Shown: positions 24,846-34,057, counted from the first letter of the stretch. The stretch is DNA of 64,000 nucleotides from Pelomonas sp963422775 (GCA_963422775.4 CAUJSJ030000088.1:43589-107588), one strand, 5' to 3'. Numbers and translations: made by a program. Notes: generated by a model not told the origin, from the sequence alone.

Positions 24846-26522
24846 ATGGGGCGTCCCAACAAAGTCCAGCCAGCACGGCCCGGCAGCAGCCGCCGTGATT
24901 TCTTCAAGCGCTCCGGCGCCGGTGCCGTGGCCATCGCCGCCACCGCGCCGATGCTGGCCGCCGAGGCCGCCTTGGCCGCGTTGCGCTTCGACCACGGCGT
25001 CGCCAGCGGCGACCCGCTGGCCGACCGCGTCATCCTGTGGACGCGCATCACGCCCGCCACGCCGCGCCCGGCGCTGACGCTGAGCTACATCATCGCCACC
25101 GACCCCACGCTGACGCAGGTGGTGCAACGCGGCACGGCCAAGACCAACCCCGGCCGCGACTACACGGTCAAGGTCGACGCCGCCGGCCTGCAGCCCGGCA
25201 GCACCTACTACTACCGCTTCAGCTGCGAAGGCGTCGACAGCCCTGTCGGCCGCACGAAGACGCTGCCCACCACCGGCGTGAACAGCCTGCGCTTCGCCGT
25301 GGTGAGCTGCTCCAACCACGCCTTCGGCTACTTCAACGCCTACGCCCGCGTGGCTGCGCGCGCCGACCTCGACCTGGTCATGCACCTGGGCGACTACCTC
25401 TACGAATACGGCGCCGGCCAGTACGGCAGCGCGCGCACGCCCGAGCCGGCCAACGAGATCATCACGCTCGCGGACTACCGCCAGCGCCACGCCCAGTACA
25501 AGCGCGACGCCGACGCCCAGGCCCTGCACCGCCAGCACGCGATGATCGCCATCTGGGACGACCACGAGACCGCCAACAACGCGTTCAAGACCGGCGCCGA
25601 GAACCACCAGCCCGCCACCGAAGGCGACTGGGCCGCCCGCGTGACCGCGGCCCTGCAGGCCTACTACGAGTGGATGCCGGTGCGCCCGGTCGACGTGAAC
25701 AACCCGCGCGACAACCACCGCAGCTTCGCCTACGGCGACCTGGCCGAGATGCTGATGCTGGAAGAGCGCGTCAATGCCCGCTCCGAGCAGCTGACCAACG
25801 CCGTGCATGCCACGCCCTTCGGCGCCGGCTTCGCGACGACCGACCCCGGCTACGGCGATGCCAGCCGCACCCTGCTCGGCGACGCCCAGGAGGCCTGGCT
25901 CGTCAACCGCCTGCGCAGCACGCCGGCGCAGTGGAAGCTGCTCGGCCAGGGCGTCATGTTCGCCCAGCTCAAGGCGCCGGGCAGCAACCAGGCGACCGAC
26001 CCGGGCCTGTACTTCATCAACAGCGACCAGTGGGACGGCTACGAGCCGGCGCGCAACCGCATCTTTGCCGGCATCAAGGGCGACGCCACGCACCCGCAGG
26101 TCAACAACGTCGTCGTGCTGACCGGCGACATCCACAGCAGCTGGGCGGCCGACCTCAATCCCAACCCCTACAACCCGGCGTCCTACGACAAGGCGACCGG
26201 CGCCGGTTCGCTGGCCGTCGAGTTCGTCGGCACCTCGGTCACGTCGCCCGGCATCGACAGCGACACGAACGGCGGCATCGCCGGCGCCATCAAGCTCTAC
26301 AACCCGCACTACAAATACGTGCAGCTGACGCGCCGCGGCTACATGGTCATGGACGTGAACCGCGACCGCGTCGTCGGCGAGTGGTGGTACGTGGACACCG
26401 TGGCCAGCCCCAGCAACATCGAGACCTTCGCCGCAGCCTATGAGGTTCGCGCCGGCGAGAACCACCTGCGCCCCTCGGCCCAGACGACGCCCCGCGCCAA
26501 CCCGCCGGTGCTGGCGCCCTGA
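24846..26522 (+). CDS. Alkaline phosphatase D family protein (PhoD)
   Basis: 558 residues. The Tat leader has the twin-arginine motif SRRDFFKRSGAGAVAIAATA. The N-terminal beta-sandwich (FDHGVASGDPLADRVILWTR) and phosphatase core match PhoD: SCSNHAFGYFNAY, MHLGDYLYEYG, IWDDHETANN and LTGDIHSSW carry the metal and active-site residues. PhoD enzymes hydrolyse phosphate mono- and diesters outside the cytoplasm and require Ca2+/Fe3+. It probably shares a transcript with the PEP-CTERM gene 17 bp downstream. No phosphate-starvation box was identified. Confidence 0.92.
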   Translation: MGRPNKVQPARPGSSRRDFFKRSGAGAVAIAATAPMLAAEAALAALRFDHGVASGDPLADRVILWTRITPATPRPALTLSYIIATDPTLTQVVQRGTAKTNPGRDYTVKVDAAGLQPGSTYYYRFSCEGVDSPVGRTKTLPTTGVNSLRFAVVSCSNHAFGYFNAYARVAARADLDLVMHLGDYLYEYGAGQYGSARTPEPANEIITLADYRQRHAQYKRDADAQALHRQHAMIAIWDDHETANNAFKTGAENHQPATEGDWAARVTAALQAYYEWMPVRPVDVNNPRDNHRSFAYGDLAEMLMLEERVNARSEQLTNAVHATPFGAGFATTDPGYGDASRTLLGDAQEAWLVNRLRSTPAQWKLLGQGVMFAQLKAPGSNQATDPGLYFINSDQWDGYEPARNRIFAGIKGDATHPQVNNVVVLTGDIHSSWAADLNPNPYNPASYDKATGAGSLAVEFVGTSVTSPGIDSDTNGGIAGAIKLYNPHYKYVQLTRRGYMVMDVNRDRVVGEWWYVDTVASPSNIETFAAAYEVRAGENHLRPSAQTTPRANPPVLAP

Positions 26523-26539
26523 CCCGACAAGGAACCGAC

Positions 26540-27118
26540 ATGAACAAGCACCTCCTCGCGCTCGCCCTGGCCGCGCTGTCCCTGGGCGCCCAGGCCGCCG
26601 ACCTGAGCTTCTCCGGCCAGGCCGTCAACCACAACGACAAGATCGTCATCGACTTCCAGGTTGCCGCCGGCAGCACCGTCAGCCTGTGGACCGACTCCTG
26701 GCAGTCCGGCCTGAACTTCGACCCGCAACTTTTCCTGGCCAGCGGCGGCGCCATCGTCAATGCCGACAACGACAGCGGCAGCCTCATCAACGCAGCGGCC
26801 GGCTACTTTGACGCCGGCCTTCAGTTCACGGCCGCCGCGGCCGGCAGCTATCGCCTCGTGCTGAACGCCAGCTCCAACGACGCGCTGGGCGCGACGCTGG
26901 CCCAGGGCTTCAGCTACGACGCCGATGCGCCGATCAGGCTCGTGGACTGGAACCAGCCCGGCTACGACATCAACGCCAACGACCAGAAGGGCGGCTTCTG
27001 GCGCGTGCATCTGGACGGCGTCGAACAGGCTGCCGTGGTGCCCGAGCCGGCCGGCTGGGCGCTGCTGTTGCCGGGCCTGCTGGCCCTGAGCCTCATCGCC
27101 AGCCGCCGGCGCCGCTGA
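26540..27118 (+). CDS. PEP-CTERM protein, DVUA0089-like
   Basis: 192 residues: signal peptide (LLALALAALSLGAQA), a beta-rich domain (FQVAAGSTVSLWTDSWQSGL, DPQLFLASGGAIVNADNDS, GSYRLVLNAS) that resembles the DVUA0089 family, and the sorting signal VPEPAGWALLLPGLLALSL then RRRR. It follows phoD by 17 bp on the same strand. The fold suggests an envelope-display or adhesion role, but no ligand is known. Confidence 0.82.
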   Translation: MNKHLLALALAALSLGAQAADLSFSGQAVNHNDKIVIDFQVAAGSTVSLWTDSWQSGLNFDPQLFLASGGAIVNADNDSGSLINAAAGYFDAGLQFTAAAAGSYRLVLNASSNDALGATLAQGFSYDADAPIRLVDWNQPGYDINANDQKGGFWRVHLDGVEQAAVVPEPAGWALLLPGLLALSLIASRRRR

Positions 27119-27131
27119 GCGACGACCACAC

Positions 27132-27155
27132 GTGCCGGCCATCGGGCGCCGGCAC
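27132..27155 (+). terminator. Hairpin after the phoD/PEP-CTERM unit
   Basis: GTGCCGGC (27132-27139) pairs with GCCGGCAC (27148-27155), 13 bases past the PEP-CTERM stop. There is no U-tract, so this is a candidate weak terminator or 3'-end stabiliser. Confidence 0.4.
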
Positions 27156-27168
27156 ACCTTCCGCTGCG

Positions 27169-27330
27169 ATGGCGAGACGACGGCGCCCCATCGCCTGCGA
27201 GGAGCGCGGGGCACGCGAGGTGCTGCTGGCCATGCGCGACTCGCCGGTCACATCGGCGACGACGCCCTCCACGCGCTGGAGAACGACCTGGACTGGCTGG
27301 AGATGCCGGGCCCGCTGCGGGCCGCGAATG
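27169..27330 (+). pseudogene. Remnant of a CPA1-type Na+/H+ antiporter C-terminus
   Basis: Two overlapping frames carry fragments that join across a shift: CEERGAREVLLAMRDS in one and HIGDDALHALENDLDWLEM in the next. Together they resemble the conserved C-terminal tail of sodium/proton antiporters (typically LRxxGxIGDDxxHxxExELDWxE). The join needs one extra base near 27243-27250. Nothing of the transporter core remains. The rest of the 407-bp gap (27119-27525) holds the hairpin and no other recognisable gene. Confidence 0.4.
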
Positions 27331-27525
27331 CGGACGCGACGGCATCGCGGGACGCAAACCGCCACGGGGACGATGGGCACTCAAGCAGCGGCTGCGGACG
27401 TTCGGGCCGATCCGCTCGTGGGGCGGCTGCCGGCCACGAGCGGTCGGTCGCCGCTCCGGGTGCGGTGGCGGCTTTATGGCGGAAGCTGATGTCCGAAGAC
27501 GATTCAGGCGACCGTCGCCCGAGAG

Positions 27526-27903
27526 CTAGTCCGGGCGCCACGGCTCCAGTCTGGTCACGTTCTTGATGGTTCCCGACCAGAGGCCCATGTGCCCTCGCTC
27601 CTCCATTGAAAAGACTCCCTCGACAAGGGCGTATCGGTTGTTAATGGTCGGCCTCCGCTTTTGAGGCACCTCGACATCAAGCCAAAGGCCATTCTTGAAG
27701 TTGCGCTGCCGGGCGTCGTCTCGGTGCAAATAGATCGAGTCACCCTCGAACTCAAGTCGCACGTAGCCGATCAATCTGACCTTCTTACCGTCAAAGTCTT
27801 TCGGGTTTGCGATGAGGCTGACCATCGAGACGTCGACCGTTTGGCCAGCAGTTGCGCCCGAGCAGAGTGCCAGTGCGAGTAGGAAGAGCGTGCGTCTATT
27901 CAT
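27526..27903 (-). CDS. Small exported protein of unknown function, lower GC
   Basis: 125 residues with signal peptide (MNRRTLFLLALALCSGATAG) and a compact beta-rich body (NPKDFDGKKVRLIGYVRLEF, YALVEGVFSMEERGHMG) reminiscent of small OB-like domains, though no family is recognised. Its DNA is visibly less GC-rich than flanking genes, which suggests recent acquisition with the adjacent noncoding stretch. It lacks operon partners. Confidence 0.65.
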   Translation of the reverse strand: MNRRTLFLLALALCSGATAGQTVDVSMVSLIANPKDFDGKKVRLIGYVRLEFEGDSIYLHRDDARQRNFKNGLWLDVEVPQKRRPTINNRYALVEGVFSMEERGHMGLWSGTIKNVTRLEPWRPD

Positions 27904-28229
27904 CGTTTTGTAGACCTCTAGGTGGTAGTCGATAGGCCGTCGAGCCGTAGATCGAGTTGCCTACAGTGCGCTTGCGCAGTCTAAGAGTTCGCTATGAATG
28001 TCAGCTTTCCTCTGCTGAGCAGCCAATGGTCAATCAATCGCGACCGGCTGCAACGGGTCGAAAGCAGCCAGGCGGAAGCTGTACGGCGCGACGAGCTCGC
28101 TTGGCGGCAGGCTTGCCTTTTTATCGCCTGGGCCAGACTCCATCCCGACCCGTCGACTTGGGAAGTCCGGCAACCGATTCGGCAATCGACAGCCTCACCC
28201 CGTCCCAGCGCTTGACCTGCACAAGTGCG
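27904..28229. other. Lower-GC noncoding stretch
   Basis: About 326 bp of mixed composition with no credible gene. It contains a short hairpin with a T-run (28106-28122) and a segment around 27995-28085 (AATGGTCAATCAATCGCGAC and following bases) that looks like the short recurring modules found between orphan accessory genes. That resemblance is from memory and was not checked. Confidence 0.35.
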
Positions 28230-28565
28230 CTAGGCCTGCCACACCCCATACCCCGCTTCACGCAGGCCGATGGCAAGTTCCACTTCCATGTCGCGCGCCG
28301 CGTCATAGGGCATGGGGTTGTAGAACTCATAGAGCTCAGGCATCAGGCGCACGCCGTACTTCAGCACGAAACGGTTGGCCTGCACGCCGGCCATGTGCCG
28401 GTCAAAGCGCAGGTCGGGGTCCAGCCCGGTCATGCCGACGTAGACACAGGGCTTGACGATGTCATGGCCGGGGTTGGCCTTGCGGAACGCCGCCTCGTTC
28501 CACACGCGCTCGGACAGCAGCACCACATAGACGTGGTGGTGGGCGCGGGCGGGTCGGCGTGGCAT
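28230..28565 (-). CDS. GIY-YIG-like nuclease domain protein
   Basis: 111 residues covering a single small domain. VYVVLLSERVW and KPCVYVGMTGLDPDLRFDRHMAG correspond to the two strands and following helix of the GIY-YIG fold: the first motif is degenerate (VYV) and the second is YVG, followed by the arginine and histidine. The later ELYEFYNPMPYDAARDMEVEL supplies the catalytic-position glutamate. Stand-alone proteins of this kind are widespread and mostly uncharacterised. It lies at the edge of the lower-GC island. Confidence 0.7.
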   Translation of the reverse strand: MPRRPARAHHHVYVVLLSERVWNEAAFRKANPGHDIVKPCVYVGMTGLDPDLRFDRHMAGVQANRFVLKYGVRLMPELYEFYNPMPYDAARDMEVELAIGLREAGYGVWQA

Positions 28566-28609
28566 TCGGGCGCGTGGGGTGAGTCGGTTGCTCGCCTTGC
28601 GGCGACGAC

Positions 28610-29866
28610 TCAGGCCGGGGTGGCGTCCAGCAACTGCTCCAGGCGCTGCTCCCGCAGCCCGTAGAAGCGCTTGATCTCGGCGATCTGCGCCAGCAGTTCG
28701 GGCCGGCGCGCGGCCAGCGCCTCGGCGGCCAGGCCTTGCGCCTTCACGGCCAGGATCATCTTGTTCTTGCTGGTGTGCTCCAGCGCGATGAACTCGAACA
28801 CCTGGGTGCGGTAGCCCTGGCTCTCCAGCAGCAGGGCGCGCAGCGAGTCGGTCACCATCTCGGCTTCCTGGCCGAGATGGATGCCGTGCTGCAGCATGGG
28901 CCGCAGCACGGCGGGCATCGTCATCTGCGGGCGCAGCTCCTTGTGGCAGCAGGGCGAGCTCATGATGACGCGGGCGCCGGACTGCAGGCCGACGTGCAGG
29001 GCGTGGTCGGTGGCGATGTCGCAGGCGTGCAGCGCGATCATCACGTCCAGCGGCTGCACGGCCTGGGTGCGCACATCGCCCTGGTCGAAGCGGATGCCGG
29101 CGAGCTGTTCACCCTCGATGACGGCATTGCACAGGCGCACCATGTCGTCGCGCAGCTCGATGCCGGTAACCCGCGGCTGCATGCCGTGGGCCTGCAGCCA
29201 GTCGTGCACTGCAAAGGTCAGATAGCCCTTGCCGGAGCCGAAGTCGGCCACGCGAACCGGGCCGGCGAGCCCGGCCTCGTCGACGGCCGAGGACAGGATC
29301 TCGACGAAGCGGTTGATCTGCTTCCACTTGCGCGCCATCGCCGGCACCAGGGCCGGCTCGGCCTTGACGAGGTGCGTCAGGCCGAGTGCCGACCAGACCG
29401 GGTGGGCCATGTCCAGCGGGCGCTGCTTGGCCTTGTCGTGAGCGGCGGGCGCGGCGGCCTCGGCGCCGCTGTCCGCGTCCAGGCGCGTCACCCGCAGCGT
29501 CTCGCGGCCCTTGCGGCTGACGGCGAACTGCACTTCTTCCGAGGCCGTGTGCAGGTGGGCATTGCGAAAGCGCGCGCCCAGCAGCGTGGCGATCTCGGCC
29601 AGGCCGGCCTCGGGCGCGTGGTTCTTCGTGATGTCCTTGGTGCGGTGGCGCCACAGGAAGCTCAGGGTCGGCTCACCGCGCAGGTCGACGAGGCGAACCG
29701 TCAGCCGCTCGACGTCTTCTTCATCGCCCACGGGACCGGACAGCAGCAGCTTGCCGAACTGCCCGCTGGCCAGGGCCAGTCGGGCGAGGTGCAGGAAGCG
29801 TTCGTGGGCCGGCGCCGTGGCGGCCGGGGGCGGGGTGATCAGCGAGGTGAAAAGCGGGGCGGGCAT
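28610..29866 (-). CDS. Class I SAM-dependent methyltransferase (METTL25-like)
   Basis: 418 residues. The SAM-binding motif is VRVADFGSGKGYLTFAVHDWL; IELRDDMVRLCN follows, and the block MIALHACDIATDHAL, then MSSPCCHKELRPQM, is characteristic of a methyltransferase family related to eukaryotic METTL25. The Cys-Cys-His motif near the substrate pocket is conserved in it. Substrate is probably RNA or protein; unknown here. ATG 29866 is chosen because the sequence before it has no domain features. Confidence 0.82.
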   Translation of the reverse strand: MPAPLFTSLITPPPAATAPAHERFLHLARLALASGQFGKLLLSGPVGDEEDVERLTVRLVDLRGEPTLSFLWRHRTKDITKNHAPEAGLAEIATLLGARFRNAHLHTASEEVQFAVSRKGRETLRVTRLDADSGAEAAAPAAHDKAKQRPLDMAHPVWSALGLTHLVKAEPALVPAMARKWKQINRFVEILSSAVDEAGLAGPVRVADFGSGKGYLTFAVHDWLQAHGMQPRVTGIELRDDMVRLCNAVIEGEQLAGIRFDQGDVRTQAVQPLDVMIALHACDIATDHALHVGLQSGARVIMSSPCCHKELRPQMTMPAVLRPMLQHGIHLGQEAEMVTDSLRALLLESQGYRTQVFEFIALEHTSKNKMILAVKAQGLAAEALAARRPELLAQIAEIKRFYGLREQRLEQLLDATPA

Positions 29867-29907
29867 TGCGCCGCATTGTCCCGGATCAAGCCCGCCCGGG
29901 CCGGCGC

Positions 29908-32403
29908 CTAGGCCGCAGGCGGGAGGAACTGGTAGCCGATCACCGCGGCGTTGTAGACAGCGTGGGTGAGCATCGGGGCGGCGAGGCTTCTGCTGCGCTC
30001 GTAGGCTACGGCCGTGCACAGGCCCAGGACGAACACCGGAATGATGGACACCGGCGGGTGGACGATGGCGAACACGGCCGCGCTGGCAACCGCCGCAGGC
30101 AGCAACGGCATCGAACGGCGCAGGCCGCCGAAGATGAGGCCGCGGAAGATGAACTCCTCGAACAGCGGCGCCGCCAGGATGCCCAGGGCGGCAAGCCACA
30201 GGCGCAGCGAGGACCCCGCGGCGCCCTGCGCCGGCAGCAGGTCCAGTTGCCGCATCGCCAGCAGGTAGGCCAGGCCCAGACCCGCCGCCGCCGCGCCCAT
30301 GACGGCGCCGGTGCGCCAGGTCGACCCCAGCCGCGCCTCAGGCCCCAGCACGCGCGGGAGCGGCTGCGTACCGGTGCGCCAGTAAACCAGCCGCACCAGG
30401 GCGTAGGTGATGGCGCCGGCCCCGACGAACGAGGCCAGCAACCCGGCCCCCAGCATGCGTGGCCGGACGGCGAACCACAGGGCGGCGATGACGATCTGGA
30501 ACACGAGGAAGGTCATGGCCGCGATCAGGCCATCCGCCGCCGCCGTCCTTGCCGGCGGCGCGGCGACGGGGTCGAGCAAGAAGGGCAGTTGATCCGACGC
30601 CTTCTGCCACAGCGCCATCGCCAGCAGGCCCGCCAGCAGCGCAATCTCAAGCGACTGCCACCACTGCGCGGCCCAGATGCCGTAGACGTAGAAGCCGCTC
30701 AGCAGCATGAAGAGGTAGAGGTACCTCGGGCGCACGCGCGCCCCCTGCTCGGTGGCGAGCGGGTCGCTGGCGAACACGGCGAGCGCCACGGCAATGACGG
30801 CGTAGATGGGCACGCCGGCCAGGGCCAGCACCGCATGGCCCAGGTAGCGCCAGTTCGCGTGGCCCGACACCAGCGCGCCAGGCACCAGGATGAGCAGCGG
30901 ATAGGCCAGTGCGAGCACCGCCCAGAGCTGGGCCTTCTCCTTGAGCACGCTGCCGATGCTGCGCGGGAAGGTGTAGAGCAGCCACAGCGCACCGCCCTCG
31001 GTGTTGAGGGTCTGGAAGGCCGAGAGCATCAGCATGTAGCTGGCGATGCCGAAGGCCGCCGACGCGACCAGGGCCGGCGGGCCGCCCCAGAGTGCGCCGA
31101 GCGCCGAGAAGCCGCCGTTCATGACCACCTGGCTGCCGATGATGACGACCGGCAGTAGCAGGGTCTGGACGAGGAAGTTGCGGTCTCGCGCCAGCAGGCG
31201 CAGCTCGCGCCGCTGCACGGCGGACTTGATGAACATCGCCGCGCCAGCAGGCCATGTGGGCCGCGTGGGCCGGTCCGCGGCGGCGCGGCCCACGGTTTCG
31301 CGGGAGCCTCCGGCCAGCACGCCGTGGCGCAGCTGGTGCTGCATCCAGGCCACGCCCAGCGCCGCCAGTGCCAGCACCTGCGCCAACGCCCCCAGCATGA
31401 AGAGCAGGCCATGGCCCGCATCGGCGGCGTTGAGCGCCTGCACCACCAGGCCCGGCGGCGCCCACACCGCCCAGGACGGCAGCGCCGTCACCACGGCCAC
31501 GCCGTATTGCCCACCGCCTGATGACGACAGCGACAGCGCGAGGTACATGCCCACCATGCCCAGCACCGACATCAGCGCCTGCAGGTTGCGCAGCTTGGAC
31601 GGTGCCAGCTTCAGCCGCAGGCCGATGTCCACCAGCGAGCGCCCGAGGGCCGACAACGAACACAAGGGAATGGCGGCCGCCAACCCCGCCAACGGCGCCA
31701 GCCACCAGCGCATGCCCGACAGCCAGGCCAGCACGGTGCACAGCGGCAGGAAGGCGATCAGCCCGAACGCGCTGGTGAAGGTGCGCTCCACGAGCCGGGC
31801 CCACAGCAGCGTCGGCATGGCGATGGGCAGGGTGACGAGCCACTCCATGTCCCACTCGGGTTTGGCCAGTTCGCGCGCACCGAGGTCGTTGAAGATGGAC
31901 ATCACCAGCAGCAGCGTCGCCAGGCCCGCCGTGGCCTGCAGCAGCTCGGGGCTGAACGGGCCTCGCTCCAGCGCCTTCCATCGATGCGTTTCGCCGGCCC
32001 TTGCCGTGCCGCTGGCTTCATCGGTCTGATCGGCGTGATGTACCTGATGCGCTCTAGGCGACGAGGTCGGCAACAGCGGCGGCGGCACGTCCACCCGATC
32101 GTGCAGGTGGATCACGCTCTGGAAGGCGATGCTGCCGAAGCTGAACAGCATGAACAGCGCCACGAGCATGCCCAGGATGGGGCCGGCCAGCGCCTTCTTG
32201 GCCGTGCCGGTGCGGCCTTGCGGGGCCTGGGCCTGCACCTGAGCCTCAGCAGGGGCTGGCACGGCGGCCTTCTTCTTGCGCGTGAACGACAGCCGCCCCA
32301 CCATGCCCAGCAGGTTGTAGAGGCGGCGCGCCCGCAGCCGCGTCAGCAGCCAGAACATCTGCGGCGCACTCGGCGCGGCCCTTGGGCCGCTCACGCCACT
32401 CAT
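29908..32403 (-). CDS. ABC transporter permease fused to a CPBP intramembrane protease
   Basis: 831 residues. The first ~680 form a multi-span ABC-2-type permease with a large loop; the last ~100 are a CPBP (Abi/CAAX) protease domain with FEEFIFRG (the EExxxR motif at residues 749-754), FAIVHP (His782) and MLTHAVYNA (His814, Asn818). All the catalytic-position residues are present. The ATP-binding subunit gene overlaps its start by four bases (ATGA). The fusion suggests a transporter that both moves and cleaves a peptide or membrane protein, or a regulator of its own substrate. Substrate unknown. Confidence 0.85.
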   Translation of the reverse strand: MSGVSGPRAAPSAPQMFWLLTRLRARRLYNLLGMVGRLSFTRKKKAAVPAPAEAQVQAQAPQGRTGTAKKALAGPILGMLVALFMLFSFGSIAFQSVIHLHDRVDVPPPLLPTSSPRAHQVHHADQTDEASGTARAGETHRWKALERGPFSPELLQATAGLATLLLVMSIFNDLGARELAKPEWDMEWLVTLPIAMPTLLWARLVERTFTSAFGLIAFLPLCTVLAWLSGMRWWLAPLAGLAAAIPLCSLSALGRSLVDIGLRLKLAPSKLRNLQALMSVLGMVGMYLALSLSSSGGGQYGVAVVTALPSWAVWAPPGLVVQALNAADAGHGLLFMLGALAQVLALAALGVAWMQHQLRHGVLAGGSRETVGRAAADRPTRPTWPAGAAMFIKSAVQRRELRLLARDRNFLVQTLLLPVVIIGSQVVMNGGFSALGALWGGPPALVASAAFGIASYMLMLSAFQTLNTEGGALWLLYTFPRSIGSVLKEKAQLWAVLALAYPLLILVPGALVSGHANWRYLGHAVLALAGVPIYAVIAVALAVFASDPLATEQGARVRPRYLYLFMLLSGFYVYGIWAAQWWQSLEIALLAGLLAMALWQKASDQLPFLLDPVAAPPARTAAADGLIAAMTFLVFQIVIAALWFAVRPRMLGAGLLASFVGAGAITYALVRLVYWRTGTQPLPRVLGPEARLGSTWRTGAVMGAAAAGLGLAYLLAMRQLDLLPAQGAAGSSLRLWLAALGILAAPLFEEFIFRGLIFGGLRRSMPLLPAAVASAAVFAIVHPPVSIIPVFVLGLCTAVAYERSRSLAAPMLTHAVYNAAVIGYQFLPPAA

Positions 32404-33182
32404 GGCTGCAACTCCTGGCGCGTGGGTGCCGGGTCGCTCGGCGCGGCCTCATGCTGCTGCGAGGTGATGTGCAGGAAGGCGTCTTCCAGCGATCCGTCCT
32501 GGCCGGAGGCGGCCAACTGCTGCTTGATCTGGCCCGGCGTGCCCATGGCCGCGAGCTGGCCCTTGTGGATGATGCCGATGCGCGAGCACAGCCGTTCCGC
32601 CATGTCCAGCAGGTGGGTGGACACGAAGATGGTGCAGCCTTTCGCGGCCAGCGTGCGCAGGCGCTCCTGCACATCGCGTGAGGCGCGCGGGTCCAGGCCG
32701 TTGATCGGCTCGTCCAGGATCAGCACCTCGGGCTCGTGGATCAGCGCACACGCCAGGCCGAGCTTCTTCTTCATGCCCAGCGAGTAGTTCACCGCGTACT
32801 CCTGCGCGTCCTCGCGCAGGCCGAACTCGTCCAGCATCCGGTCGGCGCGGGCCGCCGCTTCGCGCCGCGGGAAGCCATGCATCTCCGCCACGAACTGCAG
32901 GATCTCCCGCCCGCGCAGGTAGTCGTAGAAGATGGGCGTGTCGGGCAGATAGCCCACGTGGCGCTGCACCTCGGCGCGCTGGGCGTGGCAGTCCAGACCC
33001 TGGATCAGCACCTTGCCGTGGCTGGGCACCAGGATGCCCATCATCATGCGGATGGTGGTCGTCTTGCCCGCGCCATTGGGCCCGAGGCAGCCGAACAGCT
33101 CGCCACGCTCCACGGTGAGCGAGATGTCGCGCACGGCGTCGAACGCGCCGTAGCGCTTGCCGAGATTCTGAAAGTCGATCAA
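32400..33182 (-). CDS. ABC transporter ATP-binding protein (TTG start)
   Basis: About 260 residues. Walker A GPNGAGKT (34-41), signature YSLGMKKKLGL, Walker B VLILDEP and the switch-region THLLD are all intact. There is no ATG in frame near the start of homology; TTG at 33182 gives MIDFQNLGKRYG and has GGGAGG six bases upstream, so it is the probable start. The stop overlaps the permease-protease gene (ATGA). Together they form an ABC-2 exporter. Confidence 0.9.
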   Translation of the reverse strand: MIDFQNLGKRYGAFDAVRDISLTVERGELFGCLGPNGAGKTTTIRMMMGILVPSHGKVLIQGLDCHAQRAEVQRHVGYLPDTPIFYDYLRGREILQFVAEMHGFPRREAAARADRMLDEFGLREDAQEYAVNYSLGMKKKLGLACALIHEPEVLILDEPINGLDPRASRDVQERLRTLAAKGCTIFVSTHLLDMAERLCSRIGIIHKGQLAAMGTPGQIKQQLAASGQDGSLEDAFLHITSQQHEAAPSDPAPTRQELQP

Positions 33183-33304
33183 ACGGGGCCTCCCTGTCGC
33201 AGCGGCCGGCCTCGTCGTGCGGGCAGGTGCGCGTGCATGCCCGCCATTTTGGGCCGCGCGATCAACGCGGCGGCAAAGCGGGCGCGGTTGACAGGGAGCC
33301 GGGC

Positions 33305-33835
33305 TCAGCGTTCGCGCCGACGCTGGCTCCGCAGCCCGATGAAGCCCATGCCCGCCAGCAGCAACGCCAGGCTCTGCGGCTCCGGCACGGCGGCCGTGAC
33401 CTGCAGCGGCTGCCAGCTCATCGACGCCAGGCCCAGGCGCTCGTCGGTGACGACGCCGGGGATGGTGTAGCTGGGCCAGCCCATGCTGTCGAAGCTGAAG
33501 AAGCGCACGCCTTCGTCGTTCTGGCTGACCGCGGCCATGTGCCAGAGCGTGCCGGTGGCCAGCTCGTACTCCAGCCCGGCGCGGTCCTGGTAGCCCAGGC
33601 TGAAGGCCTGCACGGCGCGGTTGCCGGACCAGTTCAGGTTGAACTCGGTCAGCTCGTAGCCGTAGAGCCAGCCGTCGCCGTCGAGGTCGCTGCCGGCAAA
33701 GCTGCCGCTCAGCGTGGCGTCGTCGGCATAGCCGGTCTGGGTGAACTGGAAGCTCTGCGCCTCGGCCGGCTCGACGAAGGCGGCGGCGGCGAGTGCAACG
33801 AGGGCAGTGAGGGCGAAGAAGCGGGGTGCGGACAT
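33305..33835 (-). CDS. PEP-CTERM protein
   Basis: 176 residues: signal peptide (FFALTALVALAAAAFVEPAEA), a small beta domain (FTQTGYADDATLSGSFAG, DLDGDGWLYGYELTEFNL), and the sorting signal VPEPQSLALLLAGMGFIGL then RRR. The SFAGSDLDGDG stretch is common in this class of PEP-CTERM proteins. Monocistronic. The ABC transporter lies downstream on the same strand, but a 122-bp gap separates them. Function unknown. Confidence 0.8.
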   Translation of the reverse strand: MSAPRFFALTALVALAAAAFVEPAEAQSFQFTQTGYADDATLSGSFAGSDLDGDGWLYGYELTEFNLNWSGNRAVQAFSLGYQDRAGLEYELATGTLWHMAAVSQNDEGVRFFSFDSMGWPSYTIPGVVTDERLGLASMSWQPLQVTAAVPEPQSLALLLAGMGFIGLRSQRRRER

Positions 33836-34020
33836 GACGGAACTCCATCGGGGGTTGAGGAGTCGTCATGCTGCCGATCCGGCCGCGCGGCCGCTTCGCC
33901 CAGGAGAGCCATGACCGTGCCATTGGTGATGGCCCGTCGAGGCCAGCTCCACCTGCCACAACCGCGACGCATGGAAGCTCGCGGGCCGAGCGCCGGGCCG
34001 CTCCCAAGCCGGCCCGCCAT

Positions 34021-34057
34021 GGCGATGTGCTTGCTGCTCGATGCCGCAAGCATCGCC
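34021..34057. other. Bulged 12-bp hairpin in the gap 33836-34108
   Basis: The left arm (34021-34034, GGCGATG TG CTTGC) pairs with the right arm (34046-34057, GCAAGCATCGCC) over 12 bp with a two-base bulge and an 11-base loop. It lies after the phosphatase gene and upstream of the PEP-CTERM gene. It could be a 3' processing or terminator stem or part of the PEP-CTERM leader. The remaining gap holds no gene. Confidence 0.4.

Noticed and set aside
27132..27566. 144-codon + strand open frame in the gap after the DVUA0089-like gene
   Set aside because: Only a short middle part resembles protein (the antiporter tail); the rest has no coding character.
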